Translations under genes and position numbers: made by a program
The notes under the pieces: model-generated
What the model was told of the DNA's origin: nothing
What the model saw: only the letters and a program-made list of their open reading frames with translations
The model's database searches: none
NCBI RefSeq assembly: GCF_001437435.1
Contig: NZ_JQCB01000002.1
Span: 1 to 46,861, forward strand
From: Furfurilactobacillus siliginis
GTDB taxonomy: Bacteria > Bacillota > Bacilli > Lactobacillales > Lactobacillaceae
Length of the DNA stretch: 46,861 nt
Direction of reading: 5' to 3'
Shown: piece after piece, positions 1 through 6,153 of the stretch
Numbering within the stretch: position 1 is the stretch's first letter
Layout of the letters: each line of letters begins with the position of its first letter

Positions 1-222
1 CAGGTTATGCTGACAAATTTGTCCAAAAATTCGGATTAAATTTGCAATCTACCATTTCTGCAATCCAGATTGTTATGTATTCGCGGCCGCTTTTTGAACG
101 AAAATGTAACGAATGTAACGAAAAGCGAACGATTTGAACCGATTTGAAACACATTTAAAACGGCTACTAAAACCAGTAATGTCAATGGATACAACGGTTA
201 AAGATATATGAACCGTTGATGC
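1..222. other. Left chromosomal flank, no gene recognised
   Basis: No open reading frame with a ribosome binding site is visible here. This should be the DNA that lay downstream of the tRNA-Arg gene before the prophage inserted, because the tRNA is on the minus strand and its 3' end faces this way. It contains a 12-bp palindrome (GACAAATTTGTC, 12-23), short direct repeats of the type ATGTAACGA (about 105-121), and an 8-bp inverted repeat with an 11-base loop at 192-218 (CAACGGTT/AACCGTTG) a few bases from the attachment core. No T-run follows that hairpin, so I do not call it a terminator. Confidence 0.5.
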
Positions 223-242
223 ATTTATGCAACAAGTGGGGT
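223..242 (+). repeat. attL core (20-bp direct repeat)
   Basis: ATTTATGCAACAAGTGGGGT occurs here and again, exactly, at 38115-38134. In the right copy it forms the 3' acceptor stem and part of the T-arm of tRNA-Arg plus 5 bases beyond the discriminator base. Right of the left copy the sequence (tctcgaccc) only partly resembles a T-arm, which marks it as phage DNA. The integrase gene ends 82 bases away, the usual arrangement. Confidence 0.93.
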
Positions 243-298
243 CTCGACCCAAGCCGAAACCCCTTGATATAAGCCGTTTTCGCCTATACGAAAATTGG

Positions 299-320
299 AA
301 GTCGACGAGATGTCGACGAG
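299..320 (+). promoter_or_regulatory. Left integrase arm-type binding sites (predicted)
   Basis: Two head-to-tail copies of an 11-base motif, AAGTCGACGAG (299-309) and ATGTCGACGAG (310-320), lie between the attL core and the integrase stop codon. The same motif recurs inside the right prophage end at 37985-38037. Phage-side repeats flanking both halves of the attachment core are what arm-binding domains of tyrosine integrases recognise. The assignment is inferred from position and repetition. Confidence 0.6.
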
Positions 321-323
321 CGT

Positions 324-1457
324 TTAGATGATGCCTTGTGAAGATAAGAATTCAGCACGTAGTTTTTGGTTCTCTCTGATGAGATCATCTGTTTGCCTTA
401 CATAGTATTTTTGCAAAGTTTCAACAGTGTGGCCTAAAAAACTTGCCACAAATTTATCGTCCATTTTGGCCAGTTTCATCAGCGTTGCTTGAGTTCTTCT
501 CCACGCGTGCGAGGTGATTCTGGTGACGCCAGCATGATTACATGAAATGCGTAGAAACTTATTTACCGCATCTGGGGTAATAGGGGTACCATCTTCGCCA
601 GCAAAGAGATAGTTGGTTGAGGTAATGGATACCACTTTACGAGCGTTTTGAGCACTCTTTTGCCACTTGCGATAATCTTTAAGATACTCCATTAAAGAAG
701 CTTCTACGGTTATTTTACGTGGGCTTGCGTGCCCTTTAAGGTGAATACGTCCCGTATGTTCCATATAATCCCACTGACCGTCAATTAGAATAGTATGGCT
801 ATCCCAATCAATTTTGTCCCATGTTAGGCCCAATGCTTCGCCTATACGCATGCCTGTAAATGCCTGTACGATTGCTGCATACTTTGATGCGCACTCAGTA
901 GATCGCAGTATTTCACTCAGCAGGAGCTTGTAATCGTGAATGTTAAGAACACTTTGCTTTGGCACACGTATTGGTTGAGGATTACCAGCAAAACGAACAT
1001 GTAAGCAGGGATTACGAATAATAACACCTTCCTCAACTGCATTTTCCATCATGGATCTAAACGTAACGTGCATGGTGCGTACTGTTTCATGTGAGTGGTT
1101 TTCAGCTTCATGATTGAGCCACATTTGATAAGTCGCTCTATTAATGGAGTTCAACTCTTTGTGAGTGCCAAAAAACTTTAACGCATGGTTCATGTCCGTC
1201 TTTACACGAGTAATGGTTCTCTTTTCAACAAATGGCGCCTTAAATATCTCTAACCAGTGTGGAAAGTAGTCACCAAGAGTAACTGCTTTTTCGCTATGAC
1301 CTAAGTCAGATTCGTGGATTACAGAAGCTTCCCAGCTTCTCGCTTCAGCTGCAGTGTCGAGTGTCCTTGTTTTACTGGTCCATTTACCAGTTATAATATC
1401 TTTATATCTTGCGGTGATTTGCCACCGTCCGTTTTTTCCTTTTTTTGGTTTTGCCAT
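324..1457 (-). CDS. int: Phage integrase, tyrosine recombinase
   Basis: This is a 377-residue site-specific recombinase that would catalyse integration at the tRNA-Arg attB, and excision with a directionality factor. The N-terminus (about 1-60: GRWQITARYKD.. with spaced Lys/Arg) is an AP2-like arm-binding domain, followed by a SAM-like core-binding domain (about 65-165) and the catalytic domain. Visible active-site elements are the arginine box TGMRIGEALGL, the HxxR motif in SHAWRRT, and LGH with the nucleophile region QKYYVR near the C-terminus. I chose ATG at 1457 rather than the upstream ATG at 1493, because AAAGGAGA sits 10 bases before it and the longer frame has no ribosome binding site. 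The gene is the outermost phage gene and reads toward attL. Confidence 0.95.
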   Translation of the reverse strand: MAKPKKGKNGRWQITARYKDIITGKWTSKTRTLDTAAEARSWEASVIHESDLGHSEKAVTLGDYFPHWLEIFKAPFVEKRTITRVKTDMNHALKFFGTHKELNSINRATYQMWLNHEAENHSHETVRTMHVTFRSMMENAVEEGVIIRNPCLHVRFAGNPQPIRVPKQSVLNIHDYKLLLSEILRSTECASKYAAIVQAFTGMRIGEALGLTWDKIDWDSHTILIDGQWDYMEHTGRIHLKGHASPRKITVEASLMEYLKDYRKWQKSAQNARKVVSITSTNYLFAGEDGTPITPDAVNKFLRISCNHAGVTRITSHAWRRTQATLMKLAKMDDKFVASFLGHTVETLQKYYVRQTDDLIRENQKLRAEFLSSQGII

Positions 1458-1568
1458 TTGAATTTTATCTCCTTTTGGAGACGAGTTATTCATAGCAGAT
1501 TCAATTAACCCTTATAGCGGTAAGGGGAGGCTTGTGGCATCACTTCCTTTCAGGTAAAGTAGCATACG

Positions 1569-1591
1569 AAAAGCACACGTGTATAACGTGT
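1569..1591 (-). terminator. Weak intrinsic terminator between lysogeny genes and int
   Basis: On the minus strand ACACGT-TATAC-ACGTGT forms a 6-bp hairpin (1575-1591) followed by GC and four T residues. It lies between the small membrane protein gene and int and may reduce read-through from the lysogeny operon into int. The stem is short, so termination may be partial. Confidence 0.4.
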
Positions 1592-1601
1592 CTTTATAGC
1601 T

Positions 1602-1644
1602 GCACACTCTCAAAACTTTGGTCGGGGATGAGGGTGTGCTTTTT
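1602..1644 (+). terminator. Intrinsic terminator, plus-strand T-run
   Basis: An 11-bp stem (GCACACTCTCA / TGAGGGTGTGC, one G-U pair, 1602-1612 with 1629-1639) is followed on the plus strand by TTTTT. It lies just past the stop of the minus-strand gene ending at 1649. As oriented it would stop rightward transcripts coming from int or attL. On the minus strand the hairpin lacks a T-run. Confidence 0.5.
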
Positions 1645-1648
1645 ATAT

Positions 1649-1912
1649 TTAAAAAATGAATTTTAAAATGCCGATGATTGCCACTACAACACTGATGCCG
1701 GTTCCATAGAACCAAACCTTTTGCTTTTCAAATTTGGTGTCTATATGGGCATCAAGTAAATCAATCTTATGGGATAGCTTATCAACAGCTGAATTGAGTT
1801 CACTGTGGGTTACGTAATCATTGTTGTGCATATCGCTTCCACCTCCGTCAAAGTTGTTACCAAATTCGACTGACACAACTTTTTGATGGCCAGTTTTCTT
1901 TGCCTCTGCCAT
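1649..1912 (-). CDS. Small membrane protein with coiled coil and C-terminal anchor
   Basis: The 87-residue product has an amphipathic helix (HSELNSAVDKLSHKIDLLDAHIDTKF) followed by one hydrophobic segment at the C-terminus (WFYGTGISVVVAIIGILKFIF). This layout resembles XhlA-type and small phage membrane proteins in lysogeny modules. Its start overlaps the stop of the preceding gene (TAATG), with GGAGG 9 bases upstream. An internal ATG at 1831 (MHNNDYVTHSEL..., 60 residues) has an even better GGAGGTGG 7 bases before it, so two forms are possible. Position next to the lysogeny lipoprotein suggests an immunity or superinfection-exclusion role, but no function can be read from the sequence. Confidence 0.7.
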   Translation of the reverse strand: MAEAKKTGHQKVVSVEFGNNFDGGGSDMHNNDYVTHSELNSAVDKLSHKIDLLDAHIDTKFEKQKVWFYGTGISVVVAIIGILKFIF

Positions 1913-2286
1913 TATTTTGAGCCTCCAGTCAGAAAAATGGTAACGTTTCGCTCTTCATTGCCTATTTTAACATTTGCGGTTAGAAGATTGGCATCGGTGA
2001 CTTCATCGGCGTTAATGGTAACAAAATAGCTTATTTCACTAATGCCACTTTTTGAGTTTTGGGTGTCAATTTGACTAAAATCAATAGTCTCAGTCGTAGG
2101 ATTCAAGACGTATTTATTATTTTGATCACGCAAACTTAGTTAGAATGTAAAACTATCGAGTGAAAAATATATATATTGAAGATGCACATATATTGTGAAT
2201 GTTCCTTCACTTGGTTTTTGCGTCAGTAAGACAGGAACTCCTTCGTCCTTCTCCGTAATAAATACTGTATTAATTCTAGGTTTCAT
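1912..2286 (-). pseudogene. Lysogeny-module gene interrupted by an in-frame TAA
   Basis: A reading frame starts at ATG 2286 (MKPRINTVFITEK...), preceded by AGGAG. It runs 48 codons to a TAA at 2140-2142 and continues in the same frame to a TAA at 1912-1914. Apart from that codon, the 124-codon frame is continuous and reads like one beta-rich protein. The downstream part has no ribosome binding site and could only start at a TTG (2133) or CTA, so independent translation is unlikely. A single C-to-T change (CAA to TAA) would explain the stop. The gene overlaps the next by one base, as in an intact operon. I do not recognise the family. Alternatives are a sequencing error or readthrough. Confidence 0.7.
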
Positions 2287-2348
2287 AATTACTCCTATGT
2301 ATTGCACATATCCAACTTCTTGCCAGGAGGGGATGTGTGTGTTTAGTC

Positions 2349-2933
2349 TTAATATCCATCATCCGTATCGTCATCAGAGGTATCGTCTGAATCAGTACTG
2401 TTTTGATTTTCTAAGTCTTTTGCCTTTTGTGTGTCTGAGCCGTCAGGGTTCATTAATCCTTGTTGAATAAGCCAACTATCTTGAATTTCGCCCGAGGTTT
2501 TCATTTCAACAGGTGTGCTATTTAAGGCTTGTTGAAGGGGCATGCCGTGTTGAACTTTATATGCAACTGGTGTTTCACCGTATTTATTTAAAAAGCCGGT
2601 AAGCGTATTTTCGTCCATTGAGATGCCTGATGAGGACTGATCCGATTTATCATCAGATTGTGTTGACGAGCTTTGTGCATTAGCTGATTGAGCATCAGCA
2701 ATGGATTGTGACGCAGCGTCTTTGCTAGCCTTAATCTTACTTTCAGAGAGTGACTTGGAGTTGGCCTTAGCAATTGATTCTTTCTTTAACTCTGATTTAG
2801 TTTTACGACTGCTTGCTAAGGAAGAACTATTATCTGATTTACTACTTGATGCGCTTTTAGAGCTGTTGCTACCGCAAGCAGTTAGTAATAAAGCACTCAA
2901 AGCGGTAACAGTTAGTGTTAATGGTTTATTCAT
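2349..2933 (-). CDS. Phage-encoded lipoprotein, candidate superinfection exclusion
   Basis: A 194-residue precursor has a signal peptide (MNKPLTLTVTALSALLLTAC) whose LTAC lipobox would give a lipid-modified Cys20. A low-complexity Ser/Lys/Asp/Gln stalk follows (about 21-105). A short helical domain (DENTLTGFLNKYGETPVAYKV, then AWS-like SWLIQQGLMNPDG, about 106-165) precedes an acidic Asp/Ser tail. AAAGGAG lies 6 bases before the ATG. Prophage lipoproteins between integrase and repressor, such as Ltp of Streptococcus thermophilus phage TP-J34, block DNA injection by related phages. The same role is inferred here from position and architecture, not from recognisable homology. Confidence 0.7.
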   Translation of the reverse strand: MNKPLTLTVTALSALLLTACGSNSSKSASSSKSDNSSSLASSRKTKSELKKESIAKANSKSLSESKIKASKDAASQSIADAQSANAQSSSTQSDDKSDQSSSGISMDENTLTGFLNKYGETPVAYKVQHGMPLQQALNSTPVEMKTSGEIQDSWLIQQGLMNPDGSDTQKAKDLENQNSTDSDDTSDDDTDDGY

Positions 2934-3045
2934 TATTTCTCCTTTTTTCTATTTTATATTCTTTGTAGTGATCGCGAATAACGTTTTCTGTGAATGGCTC
3001 TAAATACTATCTAATCACATGTCCATTAGGGTAAAGTGTTATTCT

Positions 3046-3882
3046 TTATTCAATATTTTCATCAAGAAGAACTATGTTAAATCCATAGTCAAAATTGCCG
3101 GTATGCATTTTAAGTTTTGGATCATCAGAAAAATCATCATCATCTTCTTCAGCAATTTTGTACTTGCCACCAGTTAGTTCGTACTCAACGTGAAGATCGA
3201 TTTTGCCATCTTGCTGACTGATCATGATGCCTTTAACTTCAGCCGTGTATTCTTTAGGAACGTATCCTAGCATAAACTCGTGTTCATCAATATATGCAAT
3301 AACTTTAATTGCGTTTGGGTCGTATTTGTTTTCGGGTTCAGTAATTAGTTTTAAGTCTGTTAATACACCGCTTAAGTCTGTTTCAAAAACTTCATCATAT
3401 GGGGAAAATTCTTTAATATCTGAGGCAGTCCAACCATCATAAGGGTCAAATAAGTCATTTTTTCTAGCAAAAGTAACCATTTTCTTAATATCATGGTGCG
3501 TTGTTCCACGAACTTTGAAGTGGAATAACTCTTGTGACTTACGTTTTTCAATTGCCCCCTGTATCGTTTCACGAGCCCTATCCGTTAGTACTTTTCGTCT
3601 AGCTTGCTCAGCCTTTATTTCAGCGATTTTTTTTGCGTTACGCTGGGCAATTTCGGCTTGTTCAACAGAGAATGGTTTTAGCCCGTGCCTTACTTGGTAA
3701 GTATCGCCAACGGTATTATCCATATGATAGGCGAAGTCAGCAGTTGTAACATTGGGGCTCAGGTAGAAGTAGGCTTGGTTAAGACTGGATTGACAAGATT
3801 TACATATTTTTCCACCGTCAGCCGTTAAAAAAGGTCTTTCGAACAAGCCAATTTTGTTATTACAAATCGTGCATTTTGCCAT
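3046..3882 (-). CDS. Zinc-ribbon and HIRAN-domain protein of the lysogeny module
   Basis: The 278-residue product starts with a four-cysteine zinc ribbon (C4xxC7 ... C27xxC30), like DUF4428-type modules. A charged helical linker follows (about 75-118). The next region (about 118-225) has the HIRAN signature: F-x-V-x-G, then LITEPENKYDPNAIKV and LGYVPKEY. HIRAN domains elsewhere bind single-stranded or 3'-ended DNA. An acidic stretch (EEDDDDFSDD) and a short tail finish the protein. AGAGGAA precedes the ATG by 7 bases. It lies 11 bases downstream of the ImmA-like gene in the same operon. A role in repressor control or DNA-damage sensing is inference only. Confidence 0.75.
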   Translation of the reverse strand: MAKCTICNNKIGLFERPFLTADGGKICKSCQSSLNQAYFYLSPNVTTADFAYHMDNTVGDTYQVRHGLKPFSVEQAEIAQRNAKKIAEIKAEQARRKVLTDRARETIQGAIEKRKSQELFHFKVRGTTHHDIKKMVTFARKNDLFDPYDGWTASDIKEFSPYDEVFETDLSGVLTDLKLITEPENKYDPNAIKVIAYIDEHEFMLGYVPKEYTAEVKGIMISQQDGKIDLHVEYELTGGKYKIAEEDDDDFSDDPKLKMHTGNFDYGFNIVLLDENIE

Positions 3883-3893
3883 GTCGAGTTCCT

Positions 3894-4172
3894 CTAATCA
3901 AATAGTATTTTATACTTTTGTTTCGACTCCATAACTGCCCATTTTTCGGCGCGGAGTGTAGCAATGTAATGAACATTACTCATGTCACCAGTATCGTTCT
4001 CGTGATGTGCAGCTTCATGCAATGCTGTTTTTAACCAGTCCAAGTCATCTTGAAGTATATTGATGTATACGTCGTCACCTTCAATATGTCCGTGATAGCT
4101 AGGATTATTTACTTCAACACCCCAGAACTTTAATTCTGGATACATATTTTCTATACGTTCGAGGTCGTTCAT
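3894..4172 (-). CDS. ImmA/IrrE-family metallopeptidase (short)
   Basis: The 92-residue protein contains the zinc-protease motif HEAAH (52-56, in ALHEAAHHEND) with a downstream helix carrying RAEKWA, the usual third-ligand region of ImmA. In ICEBs1 and related elements ImmA cleaves the adjacent HTH repressor after DNA damage. The repressor gene directly upstream lacks a self-cleaving S24 domain, so this enzyme is the likely derepression switch. At 92 residues it is shorter than many ImmA proteins (about 130 or more) but keeps the catalytic core. It follows the repressor gene by 11 bases. Confidence 0.85.
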   Translation of the reverse strand: MNDLERIENMYPELKFWGVEVNNPSYHGHIEGDDVYINILQDDLDWLKTALHEAAHHENDTGDMSNVHYIATLRAEKWAVMESKQKYKILFD

Positions 4173-4183
4173 ATAATCACCCT

Positions 4184-4519
4184 CTACAGCCGTTTACGGA
4201 ATTTCATCGCTTGCTTAACCATCTCAATAATTGCATCACGCTCTTCACTAGACACATCTGGATCAATGGAGTAGGCAATGAGCTTTTGGTTGCTGGTCAT
4301 GGCATCAATGTCACTGTGTTCTTTATCATCGAGTCCCAAAAGATAGTCAGTCGTAACATCAAAATACTTTGCGATTGCTGCTACTTTGTCTGAACTTGCC
4401 TTCCCAGTTTTCCAAGTTGAAATAATGCCATTAGAAAAATTTAAGTCACGTTCGACTTGTGCAAGGCTGATGTGATGCAGGTCTGCAAGATCCTTTATAC
4501 GTTGATACAAAGAGTTCAT
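4184..4519 (-). CDS. CI-like repressor, XRE-family HTH
   Basis: The 111-residue DNA-binding repressor has an N-terminal XRE helix-turn-helix (about 1-65: ISLAQVERDLNFSNGIISTWKTG ... KYFDVTTDYLLG) and a short helical C-terminus (SSEERDAIIEMVKQAMKFRKRL) probably for dimerisation. It has no LexA/S24 peptidase domain, which fits regulation through the neighbouring ImmA-like protease. I chose ATG 4519 because CGGAGG lies 5 bases upstream. The longer frame from 4552 has a GGAG only 3 bases away, too close. Transcribed leftward from the shared operator region, it should hold down the Cro-side early promoter. Confidence 0.9.
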   Translation of the reverse strand: MNSLYQRIKDLADLHHISLAQVERDLNFSNGIISTWKTGKASSDKVAAIAKYFDVTTDYLLGLDDKEHSDIDAMTSNQKLIAYSIDPDVSSEERDAIIEMVKQAMKFRKRL

Positions 4520-4525
4520 TTGAGC

Positions 4526-4740
4526 CTCCGAAAATATTTTGTGTGTTTTCATTGACTCCGAAAATAATCGGTGATACTATAACGTTGTGCTTGAGGGAGC
4601 ATATAGAAAATATAGCCACCGATTGATAAACGGAAGTCAGTAGAATAGCCGTTATTGGCTTGTTTGTTATGCACTGATAATAGAATATATTCGGTGCTTA
4701 GTCAATTGAAAACTATAATTTTCTTCGAATAAATTTTACG
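4526..4740. promoter_or_regulatory. Divergent CI/Cro control region with repeated TCGGWG half-sites
   Basis: The region between the leftward repressor and rightward Cro-like gene carries several copies of a TCGGWG half-site preceded by A/T-rich sequence. The clearest full palindrome is CTCCGA-N6-TCGGTG at 4556-4573. A weaker one starts CACCGATTGATAAACGG (about 4617-4633), and a single half-site TTCGGTG is at 4691-4696. Another (CTCCGAAAA, 4526-4534) overlaps the repressor's own ribosome binding site and may be coincidental. A TATAGT hexamer on the minus strand (about 4577-4582) beside the first palindrome could be the repressor -10. Promoters themselves are not certain. Confidence 0.5.
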
Positions 4741-4752
4741 GAGGCGAAATAT

Positions 4753-4962
4753 ATGTCTGTATACACGGTGGTTCGACGTCTTGCAAGTGATAAAAAAACC
4801 AGTATCAGAAAGATTGAACAAGACTTAGAACTGTCCAATGGGCGTTTGAGTACCTGGGATCATCATATGCCAGCAGCTGATAGTCTTCAGGATGTTGCTA
4901 GTTATCTGGGGGTCACATCAAGCTTCATTTTGGATGAGGCCCGAAAGGAGGAGACAAAATGA
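4753..4962 (+). CDS. Cro-like XRE-family regulator
   Basis: The 69-residue protein is almost entirely one helix-turn-helix domain (TSIRKIEQDLELSNGRLSTWDHH ... ASYLGVTSSFILDE). Its recognition region, LSNGRLSTW, closely resembles that of the divergent repressor, FSNGIISTW, so both probably bind the same operators. GGAGG lies 9 bases before the ATG. It is the first gene of the rightward lytic operon, and its TGA overlaps the ATG of the antirepressor gene (ATGA). Confidence 0.88.
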   Translation: MSVYTVVRRLASDKKTSIRKIEQDLELSNGRLSTWDHHMPAADSLQDVASYLGVTSSFILDEARKEETK

Positions 4963-5270
4963 ATCAGTTACAAAATTTTACTTTTGCTAATAAACCAGTA
5001 CGAACGGTGCAGATAAATGGCAAACCATATTTTGTTGGGACTGATGTTGCTAACGCCATTGGCTATCTAAACACTTCGAAGGCAATTAGGGATCACATAA
5101 AGGACAAGTACAAGCTGACCGAACGAATCGTTCTGTCAGGTCAATTGAGGGAAGTAATTGTTATATCTGAGCCCGGTCTTTATGAGCTCGCTAGCACTAG
5201 TAAGCTACCGAATGCTGAGCCGTTTCAGGATTGGATATATGAACAAGTTCTTCCGGCTATTCGTAAATAG
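4959..5270 (+). CDS. Antirepressor, N-terminal Bro-N half (ends at in-frame TAG)
   Basis: The 103 residues form a Bro-N domain (PVRTVQINGKPYFVGTDVANAIGY ... LYELASTSKLPNAEPFQDWIYEQVLPAIRK), which in phage antirepressors binds DNA or partner proteins. The domain is normally followed without a break by GMYAT-type sequence and a KilA-C/ANT domain. Here TAG at 5268-5270 interrupts the frame, then GGT ATG TAT GCA resumes in the same frame. AAAGGAGGA precedes the ATG. The product ends exactly at the Bro-N boundary, so it might still be a stable domain. The original gene would be 4959-5729, about 256 residues. Confidence 0.8.
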   Translation: MNQLQNFTFANKPVRTVQINGKPYFVGTDVANAIGYLNTSKAIRDHIKDKYKLTERIVLSGQLREVIVISEPGLYELASTSKLPNAEPFQDWIYEQVLPAIRK

Positions 5271-5273
5271 GGT

Positions 5274-5729
5274 ATGTATGCAACACCAGAGACGGTTGAT
5301 CAGATGTTGAGTAACCCTGACACGATGATCGAGATTCTCACACGTTACAAGGAAGCACAAGCAGATAATCAACGGCTACACGATGAGAACACAATTATGC
5401 AACCTAAAGCACTATTCGCTGATGCAGTATCAACTAGCCATTCAACGATTTTAATTGGTGAACTAGCTAAGTTATTACGAGGTAACGGTGTTGATATTGG
5501 TCAGAATAGGTTGTTCCAATGGCTACGTGGAAACGGCTATCTAATTGCACGAAAAGGTACGGGCTTCAATTCACCAACTCAACGGGCGATGGATATGGAA
5601 CTTTTTAAGGTTAAGGAAACAGCGATTGATCACGCAAATGGGTCAGTAACTATTTCTAAAACGACCAAGGTGACTGGTAAAGGACAGCAGTATTTCATTA
5701 ATAAATTTTTGAATGAAACAACAGTATAG
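5274..5729 (+). CDS. Antirepressor, C-terminal KilA-C/ANT half
   Basis: The 151-residue frame begins MYATPETVDQML, then a coiled coil (ILTRYKEAQADNQRLHDENTIM, about 19-42). It ends with a KilA-C/ANT domain (ISTSHSTILIGELAKLLRGNGVDIGQNRLFQWLRGNGYLIARKG; TTKVTGKGQQYFINKFL). It is in frame with the preceding Bro-N half and separated from it only by TAG GGT. No separate ribosome binding site exists, so translation would need reinitiation at the ATG one codon after the stop, or suppression of TAG. If neither occurs, the phage lacks a functional antirepressor. Confidence 0.75.
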   Translation: MYATPETVDQMLSNPDTMIEILTRYKEAQADNQRLHDENTIMQPKALFADAVSTSHSTILIGELAKLLRGNGVDIGQNRLFQWLRGNGYLIARKGTGFNSPTQRAMDMELFKVKETAIDHANGSVTISKTTKVTGKGQQYFINKFLNETTV

Positions 5730-5743
5730 ACGGGTAAACATTC

Positions 5744-6028
5744 ATGGCAGATTCAATGGATTCAATTATGAAAGCCACGGTTAATGCGGAAGTGACTAAG
5801 AGAATAGCGGCTCTTAGTCAAACGGTCCCATATTTACGTCCATGGCTAACAAGCACACAGGTAGCAGAATTAATTGGTTATAAGCCTCGCACGGTTAATG
5901 AAAAGTGGGGTCAAAACCTTGAACTAAAACGCATGGGGCTAACCCGTAAGGATGGTAAGGGGTACCTATTTAAGAACCCTGAGTTTACGAACTGGCTTCA
6001 TGACGTGTATTGGGAGGAATTAGTATGA
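5744..6028 (+). CDS. HTH-type phage early protein (excisionase/DUF771-like)
   Basis: The 94-residue protein has a C-terminal winged-helix-like segment (LTSTQVAELIGYKPRTVNEKWGQNLELKRMGLTRKDGKGYLFKNPEFTNWLHD), resembling excisionase or DUF771 phage proteins. It occupies the position in the early operon where such small DNA-binding proteins are common, and it is the best candidate for a directionality factor, though this is not demonstrated. The ribosome binding site is poor (GACGGG 10 bases upstream). Its stop overlaps the start of a tiny membrane-protein gene. Confidence 0.6.
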   Translation: MADSMDSIMKATVNAEVTKRIAALSQTVPYLRPWLTSTQVAELIGYKPRTVNEKWGQNLELKRMGLTRKDGKGYLFKNPEFTNWLHDVYWEELV

Positions 6029-6132
6029 CTGATTGGATTGCACAAAACGGTGGCTGGATTTTCGCTTTTGTTGCCGCACTGGTAATTGGCTATGGTGCAG
6101 GACACAAAGGATTTAGAAATTTATGGGACTAA
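6025..6132 (+). CDS. Tiny membrane protein (35 residues)
   Basis: The frame starts at an ATG overlapping the previous stop (ATGA) with GGGAGGA 7 bases upstream, and encodes MTDWIAQNGGWIFAFVAALV... ending FRNLWD. One glycine/alanine-rich membrane helix dominates. Translational coupling and the good ribosome binding site support a real gene. Function unknown. It is the last rightward gene before the opposite-strand insert. Confidence 0.6.
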   Translation: MTDWIAQNGGWIFAFVAALVIGYGAGHKGFRNLWD

Positions 6133-6153
6133 AAAACGCCCATTTAATGGGCG
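6131..6153 (-). terminator. Intrinsic terminator of the minus-strand insert
   Basis: CGCCCAT-TAA-ATGGGCG (6137-6153) is a perfect 7-bp stem followed on the minus strand by six T residues (6131-6136). The stop codon of the leftward gene (TAA, 6144-6146) forms its loop. It ends the leftward transcript before it meets the rightward early genes. Confidence 0.85.

Noticed and set aside
1-222. A second integrated element or truncated tRNA at the left end
   Set aside because: No integrase fragment, tRNA structure or phage-type gene is visible; short ATGTAACGA repeats alone are not enough.
2195-3003. Plus-strand frames opposite the lysogeny lipoprotein (2195-2470, 2701-3003)
   Set aside because: They lie antisense to a convincing lipoprotein gene, start without ribosome binding sites, and their leucine-rich sequence is explained by the Ser/Lys-rich coding strand.
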